NCBI GenBank assembly: GCA_013393545.1
Contig: JABXHG010000125.1
Location: 1 to 26,958, forward strand
DNA length: 26,958 nucleotides
Direction of reading: 5' to 3'
Origin: Alteromonadaceae bacterium
Lineage (GTDB): Bacteria > Pseudomonadota > Gammaproteobacteria > Pseudomonadales > Oleiphilaceae
Notes under the pieces: model-generated
Seen by the model: only the letters and a program-made list of their open reading frames with translations
What the model was told of the DNA's origin: nothing
The model's database searches: none
Part shown: positions 1 to 6,954 of the stretch, in pieces
Layout of the letters: each line of letters starts with the position of its first letter
How positions within the stretch are numbered: position 1 is the first letter of the stretch
Position numbers and translations under genes: made by a program

Positions 1-299
1 GTGGGAATGAAGGAGGGGGAGAATGAGGAGTGAGGGGGGGAGGATGCGGGAAGGAGGGAGGGATCAGAGGAGGCTATGGGAACAGAGGGGGGTTGGGGGT
101 CGAAGTAGTGGTTCAGGCGGGTAGGGGATTTGCGAGTATGACAGAGTTTACTGTCTGAGATAACAATATAGGATACGGGAAGAAAAGCACCAATTCGGCG
201 GCACAGCTGGCGAAAGGGGCGGTCGGTCACGCCGGCCATGGGCGCAACGATCAAGGGGTTGGGCAGCGTATAGGGCCCGATTTTTGCCGTTGGCAACAT
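1..299 (-). CDS. dusB: tRNA-dihydrouridine synthase B, N-terminal part only (sequence degraded towards the window edge)
   Basis: DusB reduces uridine to dihydrouridine in tRNA with FMN as cofactor. The minus strand opens with an ATG at 299 and reads MLPTAKIGPYTLPNPL, then the FMN-site stretch APMAGVTDRPFRQLCRR. This is the family N-terminus, and the gene runs off the left edge. From about position 190 down to 1 the frame stays open and still aligns to the expected DusB pattern (SDSK-L-HTRKS, then IA-SDP). Conserved residues are progressively replaced and the + strand becomes almost purely purine. No indel is needed to keep the alignment, so I read this as sequence error near a contig end rather than a pseudogene. 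The position after accB-accC-prmA fits the usual neighbourhood, in which fis would come next off the edge. Identity is confident from residues 1-37 or so; the rest is unreliable. Confidence 0.85.
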   Translation of the reverse strand, partial: MLPTAKIGPYTLPNPLIVAPMAGVTDRPFRQLCRRIGAFLPVSYIVISDSKLCHTRKSPTRLNHYFDPQPPSVPIASSDPSLLPASSPPHSSFSPSFIP

Positions 300-388
300 G
301 GTTAGAATCCGTGTCACTGGAGGTGAAGCAAGCATCGGATGAGGGCGGCTGATCAAATTATGACCGGCCCGGGATCCGAAGGGCGCTA

Positions 389-417
389 ATAATACCGCCG
401 GGGGCAAAGTGATTGAA
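389..417 (-). promoter_or_regulatory. candidate sigma70 promoter for dusB
   Basis: On the minus strand a TATTAT -10 box (394-389) lies 17 bp after a TTCAAT -35 box (417-412), about 90 nt upstream of the dusB start. The -10 is good and the -35 moderate. It lies in the 210-base gap between the DUF3426 gene and dusB, so dusB may have its own promoter besides read-through from prmA. A 7-bp inverted repeat (GGTTGAC/GTCAACC, 460-482) sits further upstream and has no U-tract, so it is not an obvious terminator. Confidence 0.4.
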
Positions 418-509
418 GGGGCGGGAGCCTGAAAAAGTTGATTATTTTTCGTGCTTTCTGGTTGACTTTTGCGCTGTCAACCATTGCCCGCCGGGTCGGT
501 TGCTGCCGT

Positions 510-1694
510 TCAGCCGGCCCAGGGGCGGAAACTGAGGTTGTAATTGACCGCATCGCGGCCCGGGTCGCGGATGGTGATGGCAATCCGGACCGGCGTGTCT
601 TTGGGCAACAGTGCCGGTTCCGGGGCCTGTTCAGCCAGGTACTCATCCGGCGTGAAGGTGCTTTGGGCCACGACATCGCCGTTGAGGTTGGAGAAGGTGA
701 GGGCGATGGCCGGGTAGGGCTGCTCGAAACCGGCTCGGTTAACCATGACCGCATCCACGATCAGCTGGCTGCGGTTGTCAGGGTTGGTGCGCACCACCAG
801 TTTGCGGCTCTCAATGGCCTGCACGTTGACCAGCGGTTGGAGCTCACAGCCGGCCAGTTCACAGGCTTGCTCATAAAAAGGGCGCAGCTGGGGGATAGCG
901 GCCAGTCGATCAAACTGGAACCAGGTGACCTGGGCAATCAGCAAGCCCAGCAGGGCGAGAATGGCGAGGCTCCAGACGGCCTTGCGTAAACGGCCACTAC
1001 CACCGGACACTGCCACCGGTTCGTGACGAAGATTCCGGTACAGGTCGGCGGAGTTATCCGGGTGTTCCGGTTCTGGCTGTTCTTGAGGCTGGCTTTTGCT
1101 TTTTGACGGCGGTTGTTGGGCTGAAGGCTCTTTACTAGCTGATGGCTCTCTATGGGCTGAGGGCTCTGGACTGCTGAGTCGCTCGTCTTCGGTGGCGCTC
1201 AGCGAAAGATCGTTAAAGTCGGGATCCGGTTCCGGTTTGGCGTCCAGGCTGTTGGCTGTCAGCTCCTCGGGATCTTCTGGTGAGGACTGTGCCGGCTTTT
1301 TGTACGCTTCTTCGCTCTCGTGTTCATCCTCTTGCAGGATGGCTTCGGCCCAGCTTTCGTCATCGTTGTTCGTGGGTTCTTCGGGCTCGTCGGCGCTAAA
1401 GCCTGGCTTTTGACCCTGGTCGAAATCGCGAAAGCTGTCGCTCAGTTCGTCTTCGGAAAAGGTCAGTTTGCCGCCGGTGTAGTGGCGTTCGGTGGCATCT
1501 TCTTCGGGGTTGTCCTCGAACACCAGGTCTTCATCGTCGCTGGCTTCCGGCAGAACCTGGTGTTCAACGGCGTTGAACACGTGCATGCAGTTGCCGCAAC
1601 GCACTTTGCCCGCGGCCACGCTGAGTTGCTCCTCCGTTACTCGGAAACGGGTATCGCACTGGGGGCATTGGGTCTGCAGGCTGCTCTGGGTCAT
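510..1694 (-). CDS. MJ0042 zinc-ribbon and DUF3426 membrane protein
   Basis: This 394-residue protein has three parts. At the N-terminus is a zinc ribbon of the MJ0042 type with two CxxC pairs (C10/C13 and C33/C36). A long acidic, Pro/Ser/Glu-rich linker spans about residues 45-230. A single membrane helix at about 238-260 is followed by a C-terminal DUF3426 domain of roughly 130 residues, which would be outside the cytoplasm if the N-terminus is inside. No enzymatic role is known to me; the zinc ribbon suggests binding to a partner or nucleic acid near the membrane. It lies 61 bases after prmA and upstream of dusB, a common gammaproteobacterial arrangement. The linker carries a six-residue EPSA-type tandem repeat. 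The ATG at 1694 puts the first CxxC ten residues in, as is typical for the family. Confidence 0.88.
   Translation of the reverse strand: MTQSSLQTQCPQCDTRFRVTEEQLSVAAGKVRCGNCMHVFNAVEHQVLPEASDDEDLVFEDNPEEDATERHYTGGKLTFSEDELSDSFRDFDQGQKPGFSADEPEEPTNNDDESWAEAILQEDEHESEEAYKKPAQSSPEDPEELTANSLDAKPEPDPDFNDLSLSATEDERLSSPEPSAHREPSASKEPSAQQPPSKSKSQPQEQPEPEHPDNSADLYRNLRHEPVAVSGGSGRLRKAVWSLAILALLGLLIAQVTWFQFDRLAAIPQLRPFYEQACELAGCELQPLVNVQAIESRKLVVRTNPDNRSQLIVDAVMVNRAGFEQPYPAIALTFSNLNGDVVAQSTFTPDEYLAEQAPEPALLPKDTPVRIAITIRDPGRDAVNYNLSFRPWAG
1120..1173 (-). repeat. three 18-bp degenerate tandem repeats encoding EPSAxx
   Basis: Three copies of the + strand core gctgaNggctct recur every 18 bases (1120, 1138 and 1156). 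They encode EPSAHR, EPSASK and EPSAQQ at about residues 177-194 of the DUF3426 protein. The units are in frame, so copy-number changes would lengthen or shorten the disordered linker without breaking the gene. Confidence 0.75.
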
Positions 1695-1741
1695 GCTTCT
1701 TTCCTGAAAGCTTGAGGGTACTCCCGCAGCAGTTTAGACAT

Positions 1742-1765
1742 AACCGGGTGAGTCGTCACCCGGTT
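1742..1765 (-). other. perfect 10-bp stem-loop over the prmA stop codon
   Basis: AACCGGGTGA at 1742-1751 and its exact reverse complement at 1756-1765 flank a 4-base loop, so the stem contains the last prmA codons and the stop. On the minus-strand transcript no U-tract follows, so it is not a classical Rho-independent terminator. It may mark an mRNA processing or stabilising site between prmA and the DUF3426 gene. Confidence 0.55.
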
Positions 1766-2652
1766 TTGCGGCGTCCTGTGAGGCGTATCCATTCTTCTTT
1801 CTGTTCGGGTTCGTCCATGATGAACCAGGGCTCGTAGGCCTCCATGACCTCCCGTGCCTGGTTAAAGAGAATGCCGGACAGCACCAGATCACCGCCGGGG
1901 CGGGTCAGTTCCGCCAGGCGCGGCGCCAGCCCAATCAATGGCTGGGCCAGGATGTTGGCCAGCATGATGTCGGCCCGGGTGTCCGGATCGTCGCCCGGCA
2001 GGTACAGGTCCAGACGCTGGTCGGCCACCTCGTTGCGCCGGGCGTTTTCCCGGCTGGCCTCCAGGGCCTGTGGGTCCGTGTCCACGCCAATCACGTGCTC
2101 GGCGCCCAGCAACAGGGCGGCCAGGCCCAGGATGCCGGAGCCGCAGCCGTAGTCGGTCACCTGTTTTCCGGCAACTTCCTGACTGTCCAGCCACTCCAGG
2201 CACAAGGCCGTGGTGGGGTGGGTGCCGGTACCGAAGGCCAGACCGGGGTCCAGCATCAGGTTGGCGGCATCCGGGTCTGGCGCTTCGTGCCGGCGGGGTA
2301 CAATCCACAGGCGCTCGCCGAACTTTATGGGCTGGAAGTCGTCCATCCAGGCCCGCTCCCAGTCCTTGTCTTCCACCAGGGTGACGTCGATTTCCGGCAG
2401 CTCCTGCTGAGTTTGCTGGTGCCAGGCATCTCGGATGTCGGCGCACAGTTGTTCAATATCGCAGCCGGACTGGAACAGCCCGGTTACGGTGGTCTGGTTC
2501 CACAGAGGCGTGGTGCCAGGGTCCGGCTCGAACAGGGGCTGGTCGGCGGCGTCTTCCATGGACACGGCGTCGGAACCCATTTCCATTAACAGGTCTTCCA
2601 GCTGATCGGCGGTATCCGGATCAGCTGGAATCTGGAGTTGTACCCAGGGCAT
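1756..2652 (-). CDS. prmA: ribosomal protein L11 methyltransferase PrmA
   Basis: PrmA is a cytosolic SAM-dependent enzyme that trimethylates ribosomal protein L11. The 298-residue length is normal. The N-terminal L11-binding domain (MPWVQLQIPA onward, about 1-100) is followed by the Rossmann methyltransferase domain. The PrmA-typical FGTGTHPTT is at about 140-148, motif I DYGCGSG at 167-173, the acidic ribose-binding residue near D191, and motif NILAQPL at about 233-239 in place of the usual NPPY-like element. The gene starts one base after the accC stop, so the two are almost certainly co-transcribed and translationally coupled. This linkage is widespread in gammaproteobacteria. Confidence 0.97.
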   Translation of the reverse strand: MPWVQLQIPADPDTADQLEDLLMEMGSDAVSMEDAADQPLFEPDPGTTPLWNQTTVTGLFQSGCDIEQLCADIRDAWHQQTQQELPEIDVTLVEDKDWERAWMDDFQPIKFGERLWIVPRRHEAPDPDAANLMLDPGLAFGTGTHPTTALCLEWLDSQEVAGKQVTDYGCGSGILGLAALLLGAEHVIGVDTDPQALEASRENARRNEVADQRLDLYLPGDDPDTRADIMLANILAQPLIGLAPRLAELTRPGGDLVLSGILFNQAREVMEAYEPWFIMDEPEQKEEWIRLTGRRKTG

Positions 2653-2653
2653 A

Positions 2654-4000
2654 TCAGTCCCGCATCAGGTTTTCGAGGTGGTGGATGGTGAAGTCGACTT
2701 GCTTGAAGCCGCCATCACGCAGCAGTTGCCTGTGCAGTGCCTGATTGGTCTTGATACCCTCGACCAGCATTTCATCCAGGGCGATCTTCATGCGACGACG
2801 GGCGATCTCGCGGTCGTCACCCCAGGTGATCAGCTTGGCGATCAGGGAGTCGTAGTACGGCGGTACCGAGTAGCCGCTGTACATGTGCGAATCCACGCGC
2901 ACGCCATTGCCGCCGGGGGCATGGAAGTGGCTGATCTTGCCGGGGCTGGGCACGAAGGTTTTCGGATCTTCCGCGTTGATCCGGCATTCCATGGCGTGAC
3001 CGGAGATGGTGATCTCGTCCTGGGTGTACTGCAGCTCTTCGCCGCTGGCGATGCGCAGTTGTTCGCGGACGATGTCCACGCCGGTAACCATTTCTGACAC
3101 CGGGTGCTCCACCTGAACCCGGGTGTTCATCTCGATGAAATAGAACTCACCGTCCTGGTACAGGAACTCGAAGGTACCCGCGCCCACGTAACCGATCTTC
3201 TTGCAGGCATCCACGCAGGCCTGGAAAGTGCGCTGGCGGGATTCTTCGTTGATGTTCGGTGCCGGCGCTTCTTCGATCACCTTCTGGTTACGACGCTGCA
3301 TGGAGCAGTCGCGGTCGCCCAGGTGAATAACGTTACCGTGCATGTCGGCCAGTACCTGGACTTCCACGTGGCGCGGCTTTTCCAGAAACTTTTCCAGGTA
3401 CACGGTCGGGTCGCCGAAGGCGTTCTTGGCTTCGGTCTGGGTGATCTGGACGGCTTTGAGCAGGGCGGCTTCGGAATGCACCACCTGCATACCACGACCA
3501 CCGCCACCGGAGGCGGCTTTGATCATCACCGGGTAACCGATTTCACGAGCGATCTTGAGGGTGCGCTCGTCGTCATCGGTCAGCGGGCCGTCGGAACCGG
3601 GCACGGTGGGAACACCGGCTTCTTTCATGGCTTCAATGGCGGAAACCTTGTTGCCCATCAGGCGAATGGTTTCGGCGCGCGGGCCAATGAAACGGAAACC
3701 GCTTTTCTCGACCTGCTCGGCGAAGTCGGCGTTTTCCGCCAGGAAACCGTAACCCGGGTGAATACCCATGGAGTCGGTGACTTCTGCCGCGCTGATGATG
3801 GTCGGAATGTTGAGGTAGCTGTCAACCGGGCTGTTCGGGCCGATACACACGGATTCATCCGCCAGGCGAACGTGCATCAGTTCACGGTCAACCTGGGAGT
3901 GTACGGCAACGGTCTTGATGCCCAGTTCTTTGCACGCGCGGAGAATGCGCAGGGCAATCTCGCCGCGGTTTGCGATCAGAACTTTATCTAACATGGCCAT
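2654..4000 (-). CDS. accC: biotin carboxylase subunit of acetyl-CoA carboxylase
   Basis: AccC carboxylates the biotin on BCCP using ATP and bicarbonate, the first half-reaction of acetyl-CoA carboxylase in fatty-acid synthesis. The 448 residues match the family. The order is an N-terminal biotin-carboxylase fold ([15 protein letters not shown]), [10 protein letters not shown] at about 81-90, the ATP-grasp glycine-rich loop GGGGRGM at 165-171, KVIEEAPAP at about 240-248 and the active-site stretch [12 protein letters not shown] at 290-301. Two in-frame starts exist. ATG 4000 (MAMLDK) has a weak GGTGA nine bases upstream; ATG 3994 (MLDK) matches the usual N-terminus but has no ribosome-binding site. 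I list the longer form. The gene follows accB by 18 bases in one operon. Confidence 0.98.
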   Translation of the reverse strand: MAMLDKVLIANRGEIALRILRACKELGIKTVAVHSQVDRELMHVRLADESVCIGPNSPVDSYLNIPTIISAAEVTDSMGIHPGYGFLAENADFAEQVEKSGFRFIGPRAETIRLMGNKVSAIEAMKEAGVPTVPGSDGPLTDDDERTLKIAREIGYPVMIKAASGGGGRGMQVVHSEAALLKAVQITQTEAKNAFGDPTVYLEKFLEKPRHVEVQVLADMHGNVIHLGDRDCSMQRRNQKVIEEAPAPNINEESRQRTFQACVDACKKIGYVGAGTFEFLYQDGEFYFIEMNTRVQVEHPVSEMVTGVDIVREQLRIASGEELQYTQDEITISGHAMECRINAEDPKTFVPSPGKISHFHAPGGNGVRVDSHMYSGYSVPPYYDSLIAKLITWGDDREIARRRMKIALDEMLVEGIKTNQALHRQLLRDGGFKQVDFTIHHLENLMRD

Positions 4001-4018
4001 GTTTCACATTCACCGAGT

Positions 4019-4483
4019 TCAGGAAATGACGACCATAGGCTGGTCAAATTCAACCGGCTGGCCATTCTCGACCAGAATTTCGGTGACGGGGCCGGATTTG
4101 TCGGCTTCGATCTGGTTCATCATCTTCATGGCTTCAACGATGCAGACAACGTCACCTTCCTTGACGGTCTGGCCAACTTCCACAAACGGGCTGGAAGTGG
4201 GAGACGGCGCACGGTAGAAGGTGCCAACCATCGGAGATTTCACGCTGTGGCCCGCCGGTGCGGCTGGCGCAGCTTCTGCCGCTGGCGCTTCGGCGGCAGC
4301 GGGTGCCGGAGCCGGTGCAGGCGCGGCCGGAGCGGCGTAATGAGCCATCTGCGGAGCCGGTGCGGCAACCTGTTCACGGCGGCGGGAAATGCGAACGGAG
4401 TCGTCGCCTTCCTGGATTTCCAGCTCTTCGACGTCTGACTCTTCAAGCAGTTCGATCAGTTTCTTGATTTTGCGAATATCCAT
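4019..4483 (-). CDS. accB: biotin carboxyl carrier protein of acetyl-CoA carboxylase
   Basis: AccB carries the biotin that shuttles CO2 from AccC to the carboxyltransferase AccAD. The 154-residue protein starts [18 protein letters not shown], the typical N-terminal interaction region. An Ala/Pro-rich mobile linker follows at about 40-78, then the biotinyl domain at about 80-154. The biotinylation site is K120 within EAMKMM. The preceding thumb region is present ([13 protein letters not shown] at about 83-95), as expected for a bacterial acetyl-CoA carboxylase BCCP. It lies between aroQ (27 bases upstream) and accC (18 bases downstream), the standard aroQ-accBC arrangement. Confidence 0.98.
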   Translation of the reverse strand: MDIRKIKKLIELLEESDVEELEIQEGDDSVRISRRREQVAAPAPQMAHYAAPAAPAPAPAPAAAEAPAAEAAPAAPAGHSVKSPMVGTFYRAPSPTSSPFVEVGQTVKEGDVVCIVEAMKMMNQIEADKSGPVTEILVENGQPVEFDQPMVVIS

Positions 4484-4510
4484 AGCGGTTCCAGTCTCTT
4501 TGTCTCTGGT

Positions 4511-4951
4511 CTATCGGTGAATTCGTTGCAGGGCCGCCTGCAGGGCAAGATCATAGCCCTGGCTGCCCAGCCCGCAGATAACGCCCACGGCGATATCCGA
4601 AAAATAGGAGTGATGGCGGAAGGCTTCCCGCGCATGCACGTTGGAAAGATGTACTTCTATGAACGGGATGTTGGCGGCCAGCAGAGCGTCGCGCAGGGCA
4701 ACGCTGGTGTGGGTGAAGGCGGCGGGATTGATAAGGATGAAATCCACGCCCTCGGCCCGGGCCTCGTGCACCCGTTCAATCAATTCGTACTCGGCATTGG
4801 ATTGCAGGTGCAGCAGGTGATGGCCGGCGTCGGCGGCCTGGCTGCGCAGGCGATCGTCGATGTCTGCCAGGGTCTCATGGCCGTACACGTCCGGCTCACG
4901 GGTGCCGAGCATGTTGAGATTGGGACCATGAAGGACAAGTATGGTCGACAT
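4511..4951 (-). CDS. aroQ: type II 3-dehydroquinate dehydratase
   Basis: AroQ dehydrates 3-dehydroquinate to 3-dehydroshikimate, step three of the shikimate pathway. At 146 residues it has the length of the small dodecameric type II enzymes. It starts with [13 protein letters not shown]. Catalytic and substrate-binding residues are in place: R18 and Y23 in the flexible lid (TREPDVYG), N75 in [11 protein letters not shown]101 in EVHLSN and R112. As the first gene of the aroQ-accB-accC-prmA group it is the likely head of that transcript. Upstream inverted repeats (4991-5036) may take part in its regulation. Confidence 0.97.
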   Translation of the reverse strand: MSTILVLHGPNLNMLGTREPDVYGHETLADIDDRLRSQAADAGHHLLHLQSNAEYELIERVHEARAEGVDFILINPAAFTHTSVALRDALLAANIPFIEVHLSNVHAREAFRHHSYFSDIAVGVICGLGSQGYDLALQAALQRIHR

Positions 4952-4990
4952 GACTGAACCTGTTTTTGTTGGTTTCCAGATGCGAGGTTA

Positions 4991-5036
4991 CACAGCCACG
5001 GCGAGCTGTGCGATGACATTTCGTTGATGATGTCAT
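4991..5036. promoter_or_regulatory. two inverted repeats upstream of aroQ-accBC
   Basis: CACAGC/GCTGTG (4991-4996 and 5005-5010) and ATGACAT/ATGTCAT (5013-5019 and 5030-5036) are perfect inverted repeats. They lie 40-85 bases upstream of the aroQ start, in the 159-base gap after the diguanylate cyclase gene. No convincing sigma70 promoter could be placed there. The repeats could be operator half-sites or RNA hairpins that separate the two transcription units; I recognise no specific regulator. Confidence 0.35.
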
Positions 5037-5110
5037 TGTCGGCCAACTGTGACGCCCCCGATATTCGACATTGGTTTCATGAACGTCGTCTAATTGTCGC
5101 GTTTTTCACC

Positions 5111-6727
5111 TTAATTACAGGCAATTGTCACCTGATTCCGGCCATTGCCCTTGGATTTGTACAGCGCCCGGTCAGCCCTTTCGCACAGTGCCTGGGAACT
5201 TTCGCCAGGCTCCAGGCAGGCTACGCCGGAACTGAAGGTTACGGTGAACTCTCTTTCTCCGGCCTGGTGCAGAAGTCGGGAAAAACTTTCACGGATGCTG
5301 TCCAGAACCTGACGGGCGCCGTCCGGGCCGGTGCCGGTTAGTATGATGGCAAATTCTTCGCCGCCATAGCGGCCGATGTGATCGGTTTTTCGCAGACGCT
5401 GTTTCAGAAACATCGACAGATTGCGCAGGATGCGGTCGCCGATCGGGTGCCCGTAGGTGTCGTTTACCTTTTTAAAATAATCGATATCGAGCATGGCAAA
5501 ACACAGCGGTTCGTCCTTGTGGCCGGCGCGTACAATCTCCTGCTCCAGCAGGTGCAGGGTGTGGGTGTGGTTGTAAAGGCCAGTCAGGCTGTCGCGGATC
5601 ATCAGTGCCAGCAGTGAACGGGCGCGGCGACCACGGTTGTGCAGGGTGGCGATCAAGTGTTTCGGGTCAATGGGCTTGGTCAGGAAATCATCACCACCCA
5701 GGCTCATGGCCTGCAGCTGTTTGGTAACGTCTTCCTCGGCCGACAGGTAGATGATCGGTACGCTGTGGAACTTGTCCTGCTGACGGATCACGCGTGCGAT
5801 TTCCATGCCGGTACAGCCGGGCATGTACATGTCCAGAATGATGATTTCCGGCGAGAAGTCCTCCAGCGCGTGAATGATCTCCATGGGGTCGGTGATGATG
5901 TGGGAAATCATGCCGGCCTTTTTCAGTACTGTCTCCATGTATTTGGCCTGAGCCCTGGAGTCATCCAGCACCAGCACCTTGTAGGGCTCGATGTTGTTGC
6001 CGTGGGTGTAGGCCTCGATTTTTTCGATCAGTTGCCCCGGATCGACCGCCGGGTAGAAAAATTCCTCACCGCCGCAGCGTGAAGCCCGCAGACGGGTTTC
6101 GATGCTGCCGTCGTCCTCACTGACGAAAATAATGGGGATCGGTGTTTCGTGTTGAGCCTGTAACCGCTCCACCATGGCAAGGCCGCCGTTGGGGCTGCCG
6201 GTAAACTCCACGTCCACCAGGATGGTTTCCGGCTTGTTCAGGGCGCAGGCTTGTATCAATTCCTCGGCGGAATGAAAGGCGGAAGCGCGAAAGCCGAAAA
6301 ATTCCAGCTGGCGGATCAGGCGGGCCGCCAGTTCGCCGTTTGGCAAGGCGATATAGACGGGTGTGCGCCGATATTGTTGGGGTTCGGCGCCGTTTTCCGG
6401 ATCGGTTTGCCGGCGGGTGGTGCAGCGCAGAGCAGCGAACCCTGTTTCAAGGTGTTCGGCAAGGGCGTCTGTCAGTGGTGATTCAGGGGGCCAGTCAGGC
6501 AGCGCCTGCAGAATTCGGGTGCCAGCGCTGGCGTGTTCGGCCATATCAAAACGCCCGGCGTAACGGACCAGTTTGTCGGTGGCGACTGCCAGCTCATCCC
6601 GCCAGGTGCTGGCTTGTGTCGGGTTGTCCTGAATTTTCTGCCAGGTGTCCAGTACCACCCGGGCCTGGGTGGTAACGCGACGGGCAAAATGCTGCCTGAG
6701 TTTTTCGTTCTGGCTTTCCTGTTTCAT
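5111..6727 (-). CDS. diguanylate cyclase with two receiver domains (REC-REC-GGDEF)
   Basis: This 538-residue cytosolic protein should make c-di-GMP from two GTP. Residues 1-100 are helical and resemble an HPt module, with D51 where the phosphorylatable histidine would be. The first receiver-like domain (about 120-240) keeps D172 but lacks the acidic pair and the conserved lysine, so it looks degenerate. The second receiver (about 248-365) is complete: acidic D255/D256, phospho-acceptor D299, S329 and K351. The GGDEF domain (about 375-538) has DSLTGLYN, the metal-binding DIDYFKKVND, an intact GGEEF at 455-459, and an RKTD (446-449) exactly five residues before it, matching the RxxD product-inhibition site. 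It should therefore be an active, feedback-inhibited cyclase controlled by phosphorylation. It is divergent from the LapD-type receptor, a plausible partner. A strong AGGAGG lies 14 bases from the ATG, farther than usual. Confidence 0.93.
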   Translation of the reverse strand: MKQESQNEKLRQHFARRVTTQARVVLDTWQKIQDNPTQASTWRDELAVATDKLVRYAGRFDMAEHASAGTRILQALPDWPPESPLTDALAEHLETGFAALRCTTRRQTDPENGAEPQQYRRTPVYIALPNGELAARLIRQLEFFGFRASAFHSAEELIQACALNKPETILVDVEFTGSPNGGLAMVERLQAQHETPIPIIFVSEDDGSIETRLRASRCGGEEFFYPAVDPGQLIEKIEAYTHGNNIEPYKVLVLDDSRAQAKYMETVLKKAGMISHIITDPMEIIHALEDFSPEIIILDMYMPGCTGMEIARVIRQQDKFHSVPIIYLSAEEDVTKQLQAMSLGGDDFLTKPIDPKHLIATLHNRGRRARSLLALMIRDSLTGLYNHTHTLHLLEQEIVRAGHKDEPLCFAMLDIDYFKKVNDTYGHPIGDRILRNLSMFLKQRLRKTDHIGRYGGEEFAIILTGTGPDGARQVLDSIRESFSRLLHQAGEREFTVTFSSGVACLEPGESSQALCERADRALYKSKGNGRNQVTIACN

Positions 6728-6765
6728 TACGCTACAGCCTGCCTCCTTTCAAACATGTCGCCGGG

Positions 6766-6790
6766 CCTGAGTGCGGGCTCAGGTCTTTTT
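6766..6790 (+). terminator. orphan terminator-like hairpin in the divergent signalling-gene spacer
   Basis: CCTGAG (6766-6771) and CTCAGG (6778-6783) form a 6-bp stem followed by TCTTTTT, the form of a weak Rho-independent terminator on the plus strand. No plus-strand gene ends here. It could attenuate a leader of the downstream lapD-like gene, or stop transcripts antisense to the cyclase gene. The rest of the 227-base spacer shows no promoter I can defend. Confidence 0.45.
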
Positions 6791-6954
6791 GGAGCGACAA
6801 CGAACCTTTTATTTGTTTATTTGTGTTGGTAAAGAAACTCCGATGATGCCCCGTAGAGTCTATAGTGTTTAGTGGTGTCGGCGCAGGCGGTTAACTGTAA
6901 ATGTTTGTCAATTTTGCGCTCGATTGCTGATTTTTTGATCCGGGGCACAAAGCC

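Noticed and set aside
1..120. Purine-rich low-complexity tract as a biological repeat or regulatory element
   Set aside because: The reverse strand still reads as an altered dusB in the correct frame, so it is a corrupted coding sequence.
438..989. Plus-strand open frame opposite the DUF3426 gene
   Set aside because: It is a shadow of a GC-rich gene with no recognisable domain, and the minus-strand protein is clearly the real one. The same holds for the long antisense frames over accC, ilvA and pepP.
6728..6954. c-di-GMP riboswitch in the spacer of the signalling genes
   Set aside because: No GEMM-type conserved core could be found on either strand; only a short terminator-like hairpin is present.
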